This document shows positions 33,701-47,608 of a DNA stretch of 64,000 bases, in pieces (position 1 is the stretch's first letter; the number at the start of each line of letters is the position of its first letter). The translations under genes were made by a program, and so were the position numbers. Source of the DNA: Pinus tabuliformis. Lineage: Eukaryota; Streptophyta; Pinopsida; Pinales; Pinaceae. Under the pieces are notes generated by a model. That model had not been told where the DNA came from. It saw only the letters and a program-made list of their open reading frames with translations, and searched no databases. The stretch covers positions 517,432,102-517,496,101 of the forward strand of contig CM062805.1 of the NCBI GenBank assembly GCA_031772625.1, read 5' to 3'.

Positions 33701-34767
33701 TATCGACACCAATCCACACCATCAAAATGATTGGAAATAGTTTCTATGAGGGACAGGGTGAGAAAATGACATTTGAGGAGTTGAAGAAGAAGATTAGTTA
33801 AGCACTAGTATTTGAAATTACAAAAATTGGATCATCCCTTCGAAGAAAAGATAGATGTGAGGGGGTATTCTATGGGAGTGTCCTTAATGTAGTGAGGAAA
33901 GCATGTCTGATATTATTCTAAGGTTTTTCATGGGGTGGTTCTCAACTACCCTACATGTGACAAGGAACTCTATGCCCTTGTGCAAGTTGTAAATGAGAGG
34001 AAACACAATAGGATGAGAAAGGGGATAGTAATCCACATAGAGCACCAACCCCTATGATACTTGCAGGCCAAGAGTATTTATAGAAAACTGAGAATTACAA
34101 GTGGATAGGGTTTCAACAATAGTTTCATTTAATGATCAAGTGTCAAAAGCGCAACACAAACAAGTTTGATGATATGCTTTTAAGGCCACCCAAATAAAAG
34201 AGCATAGCTTTGGAAACTCTGGTTCACATGGATCCATTCATTCATGATGCATACAAAGATGCATATTTACAGGATGCATACTTCAAGGAGGAGTTTCAAT
34301 GGTTGTAGAGCTAAATTGATGCACATAATGGTGAGAACACAATAGACTACCATCTCTAGGATGGGTTACTATATAGCAAGGATATGTTATGTGTTCCTAA
34401 TGGTGAGTGATTGTAGTTGATTAGAGAGTCTCACGCTTCCAAGGTGATAGGGCACATTGGTGCAGGGAAGATTTAGCGAACTTGCAGAGGTATACCTATT
34501 GGCCCAAGATGCAAGAACACATATCTAGGTTCATAAGAGGATGCATGCATTGTTATACTAGCAAGTCTAATAACATGAAACAAACTCTATATCATCACTT
34601 TCCTATAACCCACTCATCCTTGGGAAAAGTATTTCCATGGACATTATCGGAGGTTTACCAACAACTAGGAAGGGACATATCTACATATGTGTGTTAGTTG
34701 AAAGGTACAACAAGATGTGTATTATGATGTCTTATAAAAAGACCATTAGCAAAAAATAAGCAATGAA

Positions 34768-35662
34768 TGTTGAAATATGGAAACATTAATATTCCAATTT
34801 AATTTGTCCTTGAATTAGATTGTGAATTAAAATCAAATTTAGTCTTAACAGCTACTTGGAAATAATTAATTAATTTATTTTAAATTAATTAGTTGGAGAA
34901 ATTCAAGTTAGAAGTCTTTTTGAAGTCATGCAAGAGTTATCCCTTAAATTAAGGAGATAAGATTGAGTTATATTTGAGTTGTAATTAGTTAACTCAGTTT
35001 ACTGAGTTAAGTCCAATTAAATTAGTTCCAAACTATTTGAGCAACTAATAGTGAGTTAATAGTCAGTTGATGCATTAATGCACTCAACTAGTGCTACTCT
35101 AGTTAAATAAAGATTCCCTCATCATAAACTCATGCATGTCTCTTTTGAGAAAGACCCAATTGAGATTAATGTTCAAGGATGGTGTACTATCAGTTGCATG
35201 TGTTTTCTCATGGAGAAAACTCATGCATGCAGTCAAGGATTCATCCTTGAGGATTGCACACTTTTGAAGGCTTGTTTTTCCACTTGGTAATAGGCTAATC
35301 ATCCACAATGAACAACGCAAGGAAATAGGAGCTTGGAGGGCAGCGATGAAGGCTGGAGAGAATCCAATATCGCGTGTGAGCATCTGTGAGGATTGTACTG
35401 AGAGCTGGCTAGCTGTGAGAGCTAAGGCTTTGTATAATTCCTATGTATTTCCACCATGTATGATAATGCAATAGTGTGGGGTTTTTAGCTGAGGCTTTCC
35501 CCAAAGTATTTTCATGTGTATTGTGCCATTTATTCTTCCTCTTTTGGTTATATTGTTCAGCTCGATCTTTAAGCTTTCAAAAATTGATAGTAGAAGTAGA
35601 TTATAGTATTCTGCTTTGATTTATGTTACATTATTAGGTTAACCTATCACATATTTTCTACA
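34768..35662 (+). repeat. 5' LTR of the second copia element
   Basis: 895 bp from TGTTGAAATATGG to TTTTCTACA, followed directly by TGGTATCCGAG, a variant of the initiator-tRNA primer site, at 35663. The LTR is rich in TTAATTAATT-like text and has AGTTAACTCAGTTTACTGAG, a partly palindromic stretch. Confidence 0.93.
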
Positions 35663-35707
35663 TGGTATCCGAGTTGTGAACAATATACTGAGAAGAGAAT
35701 TTGAAGT

Positions 35708-38400
35708 TTGAAGTTCGGGGTTGCAGGTGAAAATCGAATTCATATCATACTTCAAGGTTGGCCAATGGCGTTCTATGGCTTAAGACTCGAGTATGCCTTG
35801 GAAGGTAGCTCGAATTACATAGCATGGAAAGATAGAATGGAGGTTGTATTAGAAGACAATGGCTTGAAGGAATTCATTGATCAAGAAATCCCAAAGCCAA
35901 CTTCAACTAATGCACAAGAGTTGGCTGAGTGGAAGAAGTGTGTGGCGAAGGCGAGATGGATCATCCTTGAGGGAGTTCGAGACCATATTGTCTCGAGTCT
36001 CCATGGGAAGGATACTCCATTTTCAATGTGGAAGACATTTAAGGACCTTTACGAGAACAGTAGTGACCAGAGGAAATTAGCACTCAAGGATAAGCTTCAA
36101 AGAATCAAGATGGAGAAGGGCGATACTATTTCCACATATCTAAACAAGCTCACCACCTGCAGAGATGAGCTTGGCAGTGTGGGAATAACTACTGTGATGA
36201 TGATATGGTGAGCCTCGCTCTCTTTGGCCTTCCAAAGAGTTGGAATAGCTACCAAGACTCTCTAAATGGAAGGGAGAAACTACCAGATTGGGAACGACTA
36301 TGGTTAGATCTTATGTAGGAGGAGATCAGGATGAGCACAAGAGATGGCTCTTCATCCAAGAATGACGATGAACAAAATCTAGCCTTAGCAAGTAAGGCAA
36401 GGAAAGGGAAGGGGAAGGCTTCCCATTTCAAATCGAATTCTTCTCATGGAGGGAAGAATGGTGACATGTCTAAAGTAAGACACTTTAATTGTCACAAGAT
36501 GGGGAATTATGCAACTAATTGCCCATCGAAGAAGTCTAAGAAGGGATCTTCGAAAGGATCGGAAGGTGAGGCATTAGCCTCTTAGTTCGAAATGGACTTT
36601 ACCCTCATCGCTTGCATGGTGTCATCAATGATGGGTTGTGTCTGGTATCTTGATAGTGGAGCCTCATTCCACATGACCGGTGATAAAATTTATTCAGTGA
36701 ATTGGAGGAGAAATACCTCAAGATGTGCATAGAGATGGGTGATGATAGAAGGTATAGTGTTCCAAGAGTGGGCACAGTTTCTTTTCAGAGGGAGAACGAA
36801 GCTCCTCTCACCTTGAAAGGTGTGATGTATGTGCCTGGATTGAAGAAGAACTTGGTACCGGTCGCGGTGTTGGAGGAAAAAGGCTACAATGTTGTATTCA
36901 GTAAAGGAAAGTCGTTCCTAAGACACATAGCCATGGGTCAGACCAAGAGGATAGGGATTCGGGTGATGAATCTCTATAAATTAGAGGTAGATGATTGTGA
37001 ATCATTGAGTACAAAAGAAGAATTGGTACAAAGCCAAGACATTGGTGAGTTGTGGCACAAGCAGTTGGGACATTTGCATCATGGGGCTTTAAAGATAATG
37101 CAGCAAATATCTATAGGACTTCCCAAACGTAAACATGCGCAAGTTGACACATGCAAAGGTTTTACCTTAGGAAAGTACACCAAGTCTTCCTTTCATGATC
37201 AAGACAGTCAAGCAAAGGCTATCCTAGAGTGAGTTCAAAGCTTTGGTCGAGAAAGAGTTAGGGAAGAAGATCAAGGCCTTCAGAAGCAACAATAGTGGGG
37301 AATATGTCTCTCAAGAGTTTAAGGACTTTGTGCAGCGGAAGGAATTAAATGAGAGTTGAAGGCACCTCATAACCCACAGCAGAATGGGGTGGTCGAGAGG
37401 AAGAATAGAACTATTCTAGGGGCAGCACGGGAAATGTTGCATGACCAAGTCCTACCACTTCACTTGTGGGTTGAGGAATGCAACACAACAATCTATTTGC
37501 ATAATAGAAGCCTACATCACATACTTGGGATGAAGACACCAAAGGAAGCTTTCTCTAGTAAGAGACCAAATACAGTGGGTCACTTCACGATCTTTGGCTC
37601 ATCGGTATATTGGCATGTGACAAAGGATGCATGGAAGAAGCTTGAGCTGACAGCAGAGTTGGGGATATTTGTGGGGTACACTAATACACCTCACAACTAT
37701 GGGGTGTACTTGCCTACCAGTCGAAGGACAGTGGTTCACAAAGATCTCAAGTTTGATGAGCAGAAGGCCATGTGAGTTTCCCTTGAGAGGGAGCTCCAAC
37801 TACAAGCTATGGAGGAACTGCTGGTTCTTAAGGAGGAGGAGCCTCATACTGACATGGAGCAGCCGCATGCAGAGGTTCCAGGAGTGGAGACGTCCATTGA
37901 AGAAGAGTCTTCCAGAGATGGACGGAAGCGCACAAGAGAAGCTGATAGATCGTTGGAGGATGCGAGAGAGAATGTGGGAGCACCATCTTCTCAGTGTTGA
38001 CAGAGGAGGTCACCTGACAGGTACATAGTATACATGGCCCTTGCTAGGGAATGTGTTGAGACTTGCATTAGCCGATTTGGGTTGATGCTATGGTGAAGGA
38101 GTATGACTCCATAGTTTGTAACAGTGTTTGGGATGTGGTTCCGAGACCGGAGAACAAGTCAGTTGTGAGTTCTTGTTGGAATTACAAGGTAAAGCAAGCT
38201 ACTGGTGGTAGTGTGGAGAAGCATAAGGAAAGATTCGTTGCCCGTGTCTTTTCACAGGTCGAGAGGAGAATGTTTTTACAATATATTTTGACAGAGGATC
38301 AAGATGTTGACATTTTGACAAAGGCATTGTCAAAGTGTAAATTTGAGTTCTATAGAGACAATATCGGGGTGGCAGATAATCCTTTTCTTGTTGAGAGGGA
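35708..38400 (+). mobile_element. Internal region of the second copia element
   Basis: Gag (LEYALEGSSNYIAWKDRMEV, about 35790; MEKGDTISTYLNKLT, about 36110), knuckle-like HFNCHKMGNYATNC (about 36480), protease WYLDSGASFHMTG (about 36640), GAG-pre-integrase LWHKQLGHLHHGAL (about 37050), integrase AFRSNNSGEYVSQEF and PQQNGVVERKNRT (about 37370), RT start WDVVPRPENKSVVSSCWNYK (about 38130) and the usual final block DVDILTKALSK (about 38310). A purine tract GAGAGGGAG precedes the 3' LTR. The coding content is reduced and broken. Confidence 0.9.
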
Positions 38401-38401
38401 G

Positions 38402-39291
38402 TGTTGAAATATGGCAACAAGAATATTCCAATTTAATTTGTCCTTGAATTAAATTGTGAATTAAAATTGAATTTAGTCTTAACAGCTATTTGGAAATAAT
38501 TAATTAATTTATTTTAAATTAATTAGTTGGAGAAATTTAAGTTAGAAGTCTTTTTGAAGTCATGCAAGAGTTATCCCTTAAATTGAGGAGATAAGATTGC
38601 GTTATATTTTTGTTGTAATTAGTTAGCTCAGTTTATTGATTTAAGTCCAGTTAAATTAGTTCCAAACTGTTTAAGGAACTAATAGTGAGCTAATAGTCAG
38701 TTGATGCATTAATGCACTCAATTAGTGCTACTCCAGTTAACTGAAGATTCCCTCATCTGAAACTCATGCATGCCTATTCTGAGAAAGGCCCATTTGAGAT
38801 TAATGTTCAAGGACAATGTACTATCAGTTGCATGTGTTTTCTCATGGAGAAAACTCATGCATGCGGTCAAGGATTCATCCCTGAGGATTCGTAGTTTTGA
38901 AGGCTTGTTTTTCCAATTAGTAATAGGCTAATCATCCACAAGGAAGAGCACAAGGAAATAGGAGCTTGGAGGGCAGAGAAGAAGGATGGATAGAAGCCAA
39001 TATTTCTTGTGAGAATCTATGAGGATTGTACTGAGAGCTGGCTAGTTGTGAGAGCTAAGGCTTTGTATAATTCCTATGTATTTCCACCATGTATGATAAT
39101 ACAATAGTGTGATTTTTTTAGCTGAGGCTTTCCCCAAAGTATTTTATGTGTATTGTGCCATTGATTCTTCTTTTGGTTATATTGTTCAGCTCAATCTTTA
39201 AGCTTCCGAAAATTGATAGTAGAATTAGATTATAGTATTCTGCTTTGATTTATGTTGCATTATCGGGTTAACCTATCACAGATTTTCTATA
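38402..39291 (+). repeat. 3' LTR of the second copia element
   Basis: 890 bp from TGTTGAAATATGG to TTTTCTATA, colinear with 34768-35662 with scattered substitutions. The following ATGAA completes the target-site duplication. Confidence 0.93.
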
Positions 39292-40452
39292 ATGAACTTG
39301 TTCTTTGGACAATTTTTGGTGCAATTTGTGATACAAAGGAGCATTATTTCAGATAGGGATAAATGATTTCTTATTCCATTTTGGGCTAAATTTCAAGAGA
39401 ATATGGATGCAATGTTGAGGAAGTCTACAACATTTCATCCAAAAACAAATGGGAAAATAAAAGTACTGAACAAGACCTTGGTGCAAATTTTGAGGGTGTT
39501 ACAATTACAAGCATCCAAAGACTGAAGAAAAAAAATTGGTATATATAAAACAATCTTATAACAGAGAAATTCACAGTTCTGTTGGTAATTTCCCACTTGA
39601 AACTTGTTTTGGATATCGTCCACCTTTACCTTTGGATATTTCAAGTGGATAGCAAGGAGAAGTGAGGGAAGATCTTACATGGGATGCCTTAGTGACATAA
39701 AAAGTTATTGAGAAAATTTAAGAAAATCCATCCACAAGTATAGGATATGTTGTAGAAGTTAGAATAAAATTACAAGGACGGACATAATCAACACAAAATA
39801 GAGAAGTCCTTCAAGGTGGGAGATAAAGTATTAATATAGTTGAACACATAGATACTATAGGGTATTGTTAAGAAAATAAAGGATTCGTGATATGGTTCCT
39901 TGGAGATACTGGAAAATACAGGAGATAAAACATACATAATTATCCTACCCCCATAAATGCTCATTTACTCAGTGGTAATTGTTGATAATTTAAAACTCTA
40001 TGAGCCCTCCAAGCTAGACAAGGTAGAGGAATGTGTCCTGCCTTATTTAGAGGATTTTGCAACATATGCTCAGGAAGGGTTGATAAGGATACAATTTGTA
40101 GATGAATTATATATGTATAACATAGGGAAACATTACCTTTTCAATTTTGTGTTAAAGGACAATTTCCAAGAAAAGGTAAATGTTACACCTGAGAGAAGGT
40201 GGAGAACAAACTTCATCACCTCATTAAGTATACACTTTTGGGGACCATAAGCATCACAAAATGCATAGGTTTGATATATATTGGATCATTATACTATTTT
40301 TCATCCTTCTTGATGCTTTCATATTGGGAAATCATGGAGGAATAACCTCACATGATAAGTTTTACTAGTGGCACCCATTTTAGAAAATTGAGGTTTGAAA
40401 TATTCCAGAAGTAATTTGAGGCATCAAATAGGATTTTTTGGGTGTAGAAATT

Positions 40453-42569
40453 TGATGAGCCCTAGAAATGGGTAACTATATGGGCTCATTCTGCATATTA
40501 TTTTCATTTAATCAACCATTCTCCATGGTTTTGTGCATGTTTTTGAATATATTTATGTCAAAAGAGTGAATGGGGATAGTCACTTTGCCACATAGTCTAA
40601 TGAGTGTTTATTGCAGATTTTTGGACATTTTTGGACAAAGACCAGGAATTTATGAGCAGATTGGCAGTCAAACTTGAGGAAACATGGCTGAGGACTTATA
40701 GGATGGGTGTCTCCTTCATTAATGACCCATTCCTTGAGTTCTCCATCAACAGCTCGAAGTACAAAGGCCCACAATGATGATTCCAAGGGGCAGCCGAGCA
40801 AGTCTAGTGAAGTTGTTGTTATCTTCAGTTTTATGCAGCTGAGTTCCTAAAGTTTAGGAGGACTGTTGGGAGTCCTCACTTGTATAAATAAGAAGGCTTC
40901 AAGTCTCAATAGGTTATCCATTTGATAGTCTATTTTTTCACTTTAGTGCAGCCTTGTACTCAACTCATTTTCGAGCTCTTTTTGCAGACAGTTTGGTGAT
41001 GTAACTATCAATTTTTTTTGATCAATGAAGAAGAATCTAGCTTTCAACCAGCATTGATCTTTCCTAGAGGGCTACAGCTCTTGGGTTTGGGCCCAAACGA
41101 AGTGCTCAGCACCTCCTTTGTGTATTTATATGATTTTTCTTGCATTCATGAGATAATTTCTGTTGTTTAGGTTAAATCTTGCTTTGTTAATTAGGTTGCT
41201 TTTGATGGTTAGAATAATTGTTCTTGTTTCAGGTTGATTAGATAGTTTGCTATAGTAATAGAAAAATATCCAAAAAGGCTACCAAGCAGGCCTTGATCTC
41301 CTTTCTTCCTCCTTGGGACCATGATTTAAGATCAAGGCACTATTGCTGCCACCAAAAATACTATTTTTGCTTTCTAATGCAATTGCTAGTGTGAGATTTT
41401 GAGTTGGAGAAGTTGATATCAGTTGGATTCACATGCTTAGATAATTTATTGTTCATTTACCATTGATTTCTTGCATAATTTTCTATTCATGAAGTCCTGT
41501 TCAACATTTCTCTGGTTTTAGGTCAGATTGTAAGTCAAAATAAGCAAAACTCTATTTTTCAGTCCTTGCTTGGGTTAGTTTTGAAAAGTAATTGTGCAGC
41601 TCACTTGTAGAACACTCCAGCTTATCATTTTTCCATAACACAGTTTTCTCCAGTTCATCTCTCAAGATTTCCCCACTCATTCGCCATACTTCTCCAAACT
41701 GCCCTAATTTCTGCATTTTTGTGCAAAATTGCTTTCTTGACCTTTGAACAAATCCAACCATCTCCTTCATTCCTGATCTTCATTAACAAAGTCCTAGACC
41801 CCTTAACACCTCCATCCAGTCCTCATTTCCCTTCTCCCATCGTTTTCCACCTTCAAACCTCCAAAAACCACTTTTGGTCTCCTCATGTAGATCCTCGTGT
41901 AGAACATCATGTAGATCCCCTGTAGCCTCCTGTAGAAGTTGATGCGAGTGATTTTTCGAAGTTTGATCGCAATGGGCGTATCCAGAAGGGTACTAGGGAC
42001 TTCTTAGGACCTCTCCACACCTTCCTCACCTCCTGTGAATGCCAAATCCATCTCCCTTTGCCACCAAACCTCTGCACAGTCACAACTAGTTAAAACACAA
42101 GCATAATAATTCTACATGAAAATGCTCAAAAGTACAAAAAGATGATTTCTTCTCATTTTCCTTTAGAAGTAGCTTGAATACATGCATTATACCTTTTCAG
42201 TAGTTAATAGCATCCATTTCAATAGTTTCCATCTCTTTTCTTGCAAAAGTAGGGTTAGTGGGTAAAACTAGGGTTTGCTAAGGTTTGCGTTTTCTTTCAG
42301 TTTTCATTCTCTTTTTGCAGGTAGAATATAATCTTTCGAGTTATCTTTCTTCCATCATAGTTAAAAGATTCTTCTAAGAACTCATAGAAGTTGGCTTAAG
42401 CTCTTAGCGAACTTGTGCTAGCTAATCAAGTGATAACCTGTAATAAGAGCTAGTAGTTGTGCATATAGCACCGTCACTTCCAAGTTTGCTACGAACTACT
42501 GGGTTGATAAAAGTAAAGTAGGGAGTCCCAGAAGTTACAACATCATTGCTACAATATTGGAGCTCACCA
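40453..42569 (+). repeat. 5' LTR of the large gypsy
   Basis: 2117 bp from TGATGAGCCC to GAGCTCACCA. A TATAAATA box at 40883-40890 and GATCAATGAAGAAGAA near 41020 mark the likely promoter and R region. It contains clusters of TGTAGA/CTGTAG words (41885-41940) that recur in the internal spacer. Confidence 0.95.
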
Positions 42570-42575
42570 TATTTT

Positions 42576-42592
42576 TGGCACCATTGCCGAGA
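42576..42592 (+). other. Primer-binding site of the large gypsy (tRNA-Asp type)
   Basis: TGGCACCATTGCCGAGA starts six bases after the LTR and resembles TGGCGCCGTTGCCGGGG, the site known from plant Athila/Tat elements. Confidence 0.8.
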
Positions 42593-42975
42593 AAGTGTCA
42601 GAATATTTTGTGATTACTGCTTTTCTTCTATTTTCTACTGCAAACATTCTGCTAAATAGTTTATTTCAGCAAGAGTAGAGTAGTTGTTTCATTCCAATTC
42701 TGCAAAAGTAGATTAGACATTTCCTGCTTTCATTTTAGTTATGCAATTTCATTTCAGCAAGTGTAGATTAGGAATTTCCTATTTTCATTTCAATTCTGCA
42801 ATTTCCATTCCAGCAAAATAGATTAGTCGTTTCCTGCTTTCATTTCAATTCTGCAATTTTCATTTCACCAAGGTTTATTCTAGTTAGTTGCAATTTGCTG
42901 TTCAATTCATTTTAGTTTTTACAGGTACAAGCAGAAAAAGAAACACAAAAGTCACCTAAAAGGAGATTTCCTTTC

Positions 42976-44475
42976 ATGCCTCATAGGAACAAAAACAATT
43001 CAGGAAAATTCCTACCCAACACCCCCACCACATCACTAAGTCACCCTTCTCTCTTTTTTGGTGGCAGTGATCGAGAAGAACCTATAGGTGAACCTCCAGA
43101 GATATACGAAGATCCTATAACAAAAGAAGAGCAAGAAACCATTCCTCTTGAGACCATGGTTGAAAACGGAAACGTTAGAGGAAATGGGGAAAGAATAGAA
43201 GGTGCCTTTCCTATCTGAGAGACCAATGGGGACACAAAGATGAAAAACATAAGTCCTTCAGCCTTACCTCACTTCCATGGATTGACTACTGAAGATCCTA
43301 ATACCTTCCTGTTTGAGTTTGTTGTTCTCTATTGAACCTATGAAAGTTATGCAGAAGACGAGCAGAAGTTGAAACTCTTTCCCTCTACCCTCAAGGATGC
43401 AGCATTACGCTGGTTCATGGGGTTACCTAGAAACAATATCACAACTTGGGCTCAGATGCAGCAAGCCTTTAACAACAAATATCGGGACTACTGTAGGTCA
43501 AAGGATACAAAGGAAGAAATTGTCTGAATGACCATGGGAAGTGATGAATCTTTAGAAGACTATGAAGAGAGGTTTCAACTCAGTTATAAAAGGGATAGGT
43601 GCACACTTGACCCCGAATCTATGAAGTTGGTTTTGCTCAGAGGAGTCCTTGAAGACCTTCTAGATACCCTCCATTTTCTGGCTGGGGGAGACATCTACCA
43701 ACTACCTTAGAAAGACTGTGTTTAGAAACCATTCTAGGGTAGCCAGAAAGAGAGGTAGGGGAAGTCAACCTTTAGCTAGTACCCCCTTATCCATTTCATC
43801 CCTTAAAAACGAACTTGCAAATCAGATGGAAGATTTCAAAAGTGAGATGAGGCAGACTATTTCTATGCAAATGGATACCTTGCAAATCTAAAGGAAGCAA
43901 GAGGAAGCCAAGAGGGCCTTGGCCATCTTTTGTCCCAGGTGCACTAGAAAGCATCTTAGGAACTAGTGTCCATTGCACTCTGTAGAAGTGTGTTTTGTCT
44001 ATGAAGAAGACCATCCTACAAATTAGTGCCCTTCCTTGCTCGGATTCAAAGCTATGTACCAAGGGGTCGAAGGAGCCACTGAACCACTCTATTTCATGAA
44101 CCAAAGGAGGCCACATGGACCCAAACCTTACCAGCAAGGAATGCAAGGGACATCCTATATTTATTACAACCCCAATCAAGCCACTTCCATGCCTTCTTGG
44201 GGTCCCCCTGCTCATCCTTCCTGGTCCACACCCCCTCCTTGGTCATATCCATCTCAATATCATACTCAACTAGCTGCTCATTTGTTTCACTCTTATGCTC
44301 AGCCACAACCTCAGTGGAATGCACCTCATCAAGGGTGGAGTCCCCGATACAACTCTCTTCCCGCTCTTTTGTCTCCACCACCTACTCTTCCACAACCATT
44401 ACCTCCTGCTCCTCCAAGACAACCCCAAATACCTGCTCAACCGAACCCGAACCCCAAAAACAAACAGGCCCAATA
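42976..44475 (+). mobile_element. gag region of the large gypsy
   Basis: From MPHRNKNNSGKFLPNTPTT the text leads into the plant retrotransposon gag domain (ALPHFHGLTTEDPNTFLFEF, KLKLFPSTLKDAALRWF, TWAQMQQAFNNKY), a Cys-rich knuckle-like part near 43930-44040 and a Pro/Gln-rich tail (44160-44475). This arrangement is usual for Athila/Tat gag. Broken. Confidence 0.88.
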
Positions 44476-44868
44476 GGTATATACTGGAGAAACAACATGC
44501 CCTACCTATGCTGTGGAGATTCAGGAGATCAACCTACGATCTAGGAAGGTTATCCCAGATAGCCAACCTCCTCCAAAGGAGGATGAGGAATAGAAACAGG
44601 AAAGTGAACCAAAAACCATTCCACCCTTTCCTGAGCGACTAACTGGAACCACACAACTAACCCCAGAAAAAACTAAACTTCTGGGAGAGCTAAAACAATT
44701 ATGTGTAAAAATACCACTTCTCCAAGCCATATAAGATGTACCAATCTACAACAAGTTGATTAAAGAGAAGTGATTCAGGCACCTAGGTAGTGCAAGAGAG
44801 ATGCCCCAACTATCAATGTCATAGGACAATTGTTTGACCTGATGTTGGGCTAGGTAATCTATCCGGAA

Positions 44869-47608
44869 TATTTGGACCTTGGGAGTCCTGTAGTCAATGT
44901 CCACATCAATGGCACCATAATCCCCCACACCTTGATTGATCTAGGGGCTGCCATTAACGTAATGACAAGGGACACTATGCTCAAACTCAACCTTCAGGAT
45001 TTGCTAAGAAAGACCTCAACAGTACTGCAGTTCGCAGACCGCTCCATCACAACCCCTGAGGGGATTGTGGAAGATGTCATGGTCTCCATTGATTCCTGGA
45101 AGTACCCTGCTGACTTCTTGGTTCTTCAGCCAAAGGCAAAGCTCACTGGGTATCCTCTCATCCTGGGAAGACCTTGGTTAGCTACTGCAGATGCTTACAT
45201 CAATTTTCGAGCTGGGAGCATGACCATCAAGAATGATCATATGTTCAAACAGCTAGTCCTATATCCTCCTGCCCAACCTTTGCTAGAACATGACTTACCT
45301 CTCTGGTTGGAGGAGGAATATGAGGATGAAGTCTACTCTGCACCATTGTTCACAGTGGAAGCTACCAAGGGGGGTCCTCAAACCGAGGATAATATTATTG
45401 AGAACTTGATTCAAAATCCACCCCCTAGTGTGTTCCATTAGAAGAGTTGGTGGAATAAATCCAAGCCAATGCTTTAGTTGATCTCTGTGTGGCTGATATG
45501 ACCTCTCTCCGAGTTAAGAATGTGGAATTTGGTCCAGAAAAAACCTTGAAGATCAACTCATCCCTATCCACCTCTCAAGAGAAGGAACTGTGTAGCTTAT
45601 TGAACAACCATTTGGATGATTTTTCTTGGAGCTATAAGAGATGAAGGAAGTCCACCCTTCAGTCTGTACTCATCACATTTACATTAAAGAAGATTGTAAA
45701 CTAGTTAGGCAACCTCAAAGGAGGATGAATCGAGCCCTTAAGGACATTGTCAAAGAAGAAATGCAAAGTTGCTGGATGCAGGATTCATCTACCCCATCTC
45801 TGACAGCAAATGGGTTTCTCCTTTGGTGCTAGTGCCAAAGGAAAACGAGAAGTGGAGAATCCGTGTAGATTATCGAGAACTAAACAAGGACACCAAGAAG
45901 GACCATTTCCCTTTACCTTTCATAGATCAAGTGTTAGATGGATTGGCAGGGAAGAAGTTCTTTTCCTTCCTAGATGGGTTTAGCTAGTACAACCAGATCC
46001 AAATCAGCCCGAAATACCAAGATAAGATGACTTTCACTTGTCCATGGGGTACCTTTGCCTACCGGGTCCTTCCCTTTGAGTTGTGCAATGCTCCCGACAC
46101 TTTCCAGAGAGCAGTACTGAGCATATTTGCTGAACTGGTTCGTGATTTAGTGGAAATCTATATGGATGACTTTACCCCTTATGGTTCTAACTTCCAGGAA
46201 GCTTTGACTAACCTGAGGAAATTTTTAGCCAAGTGTATTGAAAGGAACCTCTCCCTCAGTCCTGATAAATGTGAATTCCTGATGACTGAAGGGATCGTGC
46301 TAGGTCATACAATTTCTCAGCAAGTATTACAGGTTGATCCCAACAAGATTGCTATCATCCAAAGAGTTCCACCTCCTCAAAAGGTAAGAGATGTTTGGAG
46401 TTTTCTAGGCTTAGCAGGGTATTATAGAAGATTCATTAAGGATTTTAGTAAGCTAGCCTCTCCATTGTTTGGTCTTTTGGGGAAAGATGTTGAGTTCATA
46501 TGGACTGACAACTGTCAAGAGGCTTTGGATGCCTTGAAAGGTAAGCTGATAACTGCCCCAATCTTGAGAGGTCCAAACTAGGCCCTACCTTTCCACATTC
46601 ACACAGATGCCTCGAGAAACGCTATAGGAGTAGCCTTAGGGCAAGTTGAAGAGAAGCTAACATATGCCATATATTATGTCAGTAAAAACCTGTCCAAGGT
46701 AGAATTAAACTACATTGTAACCGAAAAAGAGCTCCTAATTATAGTCCATTCCCTAAACAAGTTCAGACAATACAACATTGGCTATCAAACATTTGTACAC
46801 ACTGATCATGTTGCAATTAGGTATTTGATGAATAAACCTGATGTAAATGCTCGTATCATTAGATGGTTAATTTTATTGCAGCAATTTGATTTGACGATTG
46901 TTGATAAGCCAGGTAAGGAAAATGTTGTTGCTGATTTTCTATCTAGACTAGATTTGCCTACAAGTGAAGAAGGAATGGTGGATGATCAAATGCCAGATGA
47001 ACACATATTTTTTATTTCAATACTCTCTCCATGGTTTGCTGATATAGCAAATTATTTGGTTTCAGCACAATTTCCACCACATCTATCCTCAAAAGAGAAG
47101 AGCAAGATCATGAGGAAAAGTGCCCCATTCACTTGGATTGGGGGAAATCTGCCCAGATCAGATTTTGAGGTGATGTGTCAGGGAGGAGGAAGTTTTTGAC
47201 ATCCTCCTAACCTGTCATGATGGGCCCCGTGGGGTCCACTTTGTAGCAAAGAGAAGTGCCTTCAAAATTTTGCAGGTAGGTTACTATTGGCCCACTCTTC
47301 ATCAAGATGTGAGGAGATACGTTAGCCAATGTGACCGATGTCAAAGGATGGGGAAACCTACTCTAAGGGATGAGATGCCCCTGCAGCCTCAAGTGACTTT
47401 CGAGCCATTTGAGAAGTGGGGCATGGACTTTGTGGGTTCTATTAACCCTCCTTCAAAACATAAGTCTTACATCATTGTGTGCACGGATTACCTAACAAAA
47501 TGGGCAGAAACAAAGGCAATGAAAGCAAAAACAGAAGAAAAAGTCATTGAGTTTTTGAGGGAAAATATCTTCTACAGAGAAAAAAACAGAAAAAAAGAAA
47601 AAAACTGA
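44869..47608 (+). mobile_element. pol region of the large gypsy: protease, RT, RNase H, integrase
   Basis: Protease: LGSPVVNVHINGT, LIDLGAAINVM, YPLILGRPWLATADAYINF (44872-45240). RT: DAGFIYPISDSKWVSPLVLV, WRIRVDYRELN, CPWGTFAYRVLPFELCNAP, EIYMDDFTPYG (45700-46580). RNase H: IHTDASRNAIGVALGQVEEK, VTEKELLIIVHSLNKFR, VHTDHVAIRYL (46590-46980). Integrase: zinc-binding QVGYYWPTLHQDVRRYVSQC and core KWGMDFVGSINPP, VCTDYLTKWAE (47270-47608). The order is gypsy; the sequences group with Athila/Tat by eye. Broken in several places. Confidence 0.92.

Larger units (their letters stand above)
34768..39291 (+). mobile_element. Ty1-copia element inserted in the old gypsy integrase
   Basis: A 4524-bp element with LTRs of about 890 bp, primer site, polypurine tract and the 5-bp duplication ATGAA at 34763-34767 and 39292-39296. 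Gag, protease, integrase and remnants of RT are readable in copia order, but the internal part is only about 2.7 kb, too short for a full copia gag-pol. It is broken, with multiple breaks. LTR identity is around 93-95% by eye, so it is older than the copia in cullin C. Confidence 0.95.
30725..40452 (+). mobile_element. Old, heavily decayed Ty3-gypsy element (internal region, interrupted by a copia)
   Basis: Parts can still be recognised in order on the plus strand: a gag-like zinc knuckle (CNHCKIDNRTQDKC, about 32119), protease tail (CGVVFGSPYMY, about 32600), RT (SPCGSPIIIVPKKDGTW, YPMPTINDLLDQL, FLDDIILY, 33050-33430), RNase H (YPTCDKELYALVQ, about 33950) and integrase (YWPKMQEHISRFIRGCMHC, about 34500; core resumes FWAKFQENMDAMLRKSTTFH, 39390-39450). 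Integrase is split by the copia at 34768-39291. The element has many breaks and is the oldest layer of this nest. The RT and integrase text resembles plant chromovirus-like gypsy, but no chromodomain was seen. Confidence 0.8.

Noticed and set aside
43796-44381. Antisense ORFs over the gypsy gag tail
   Set aside because: Mirror frames of the Pro/Gln-rich gag tail.
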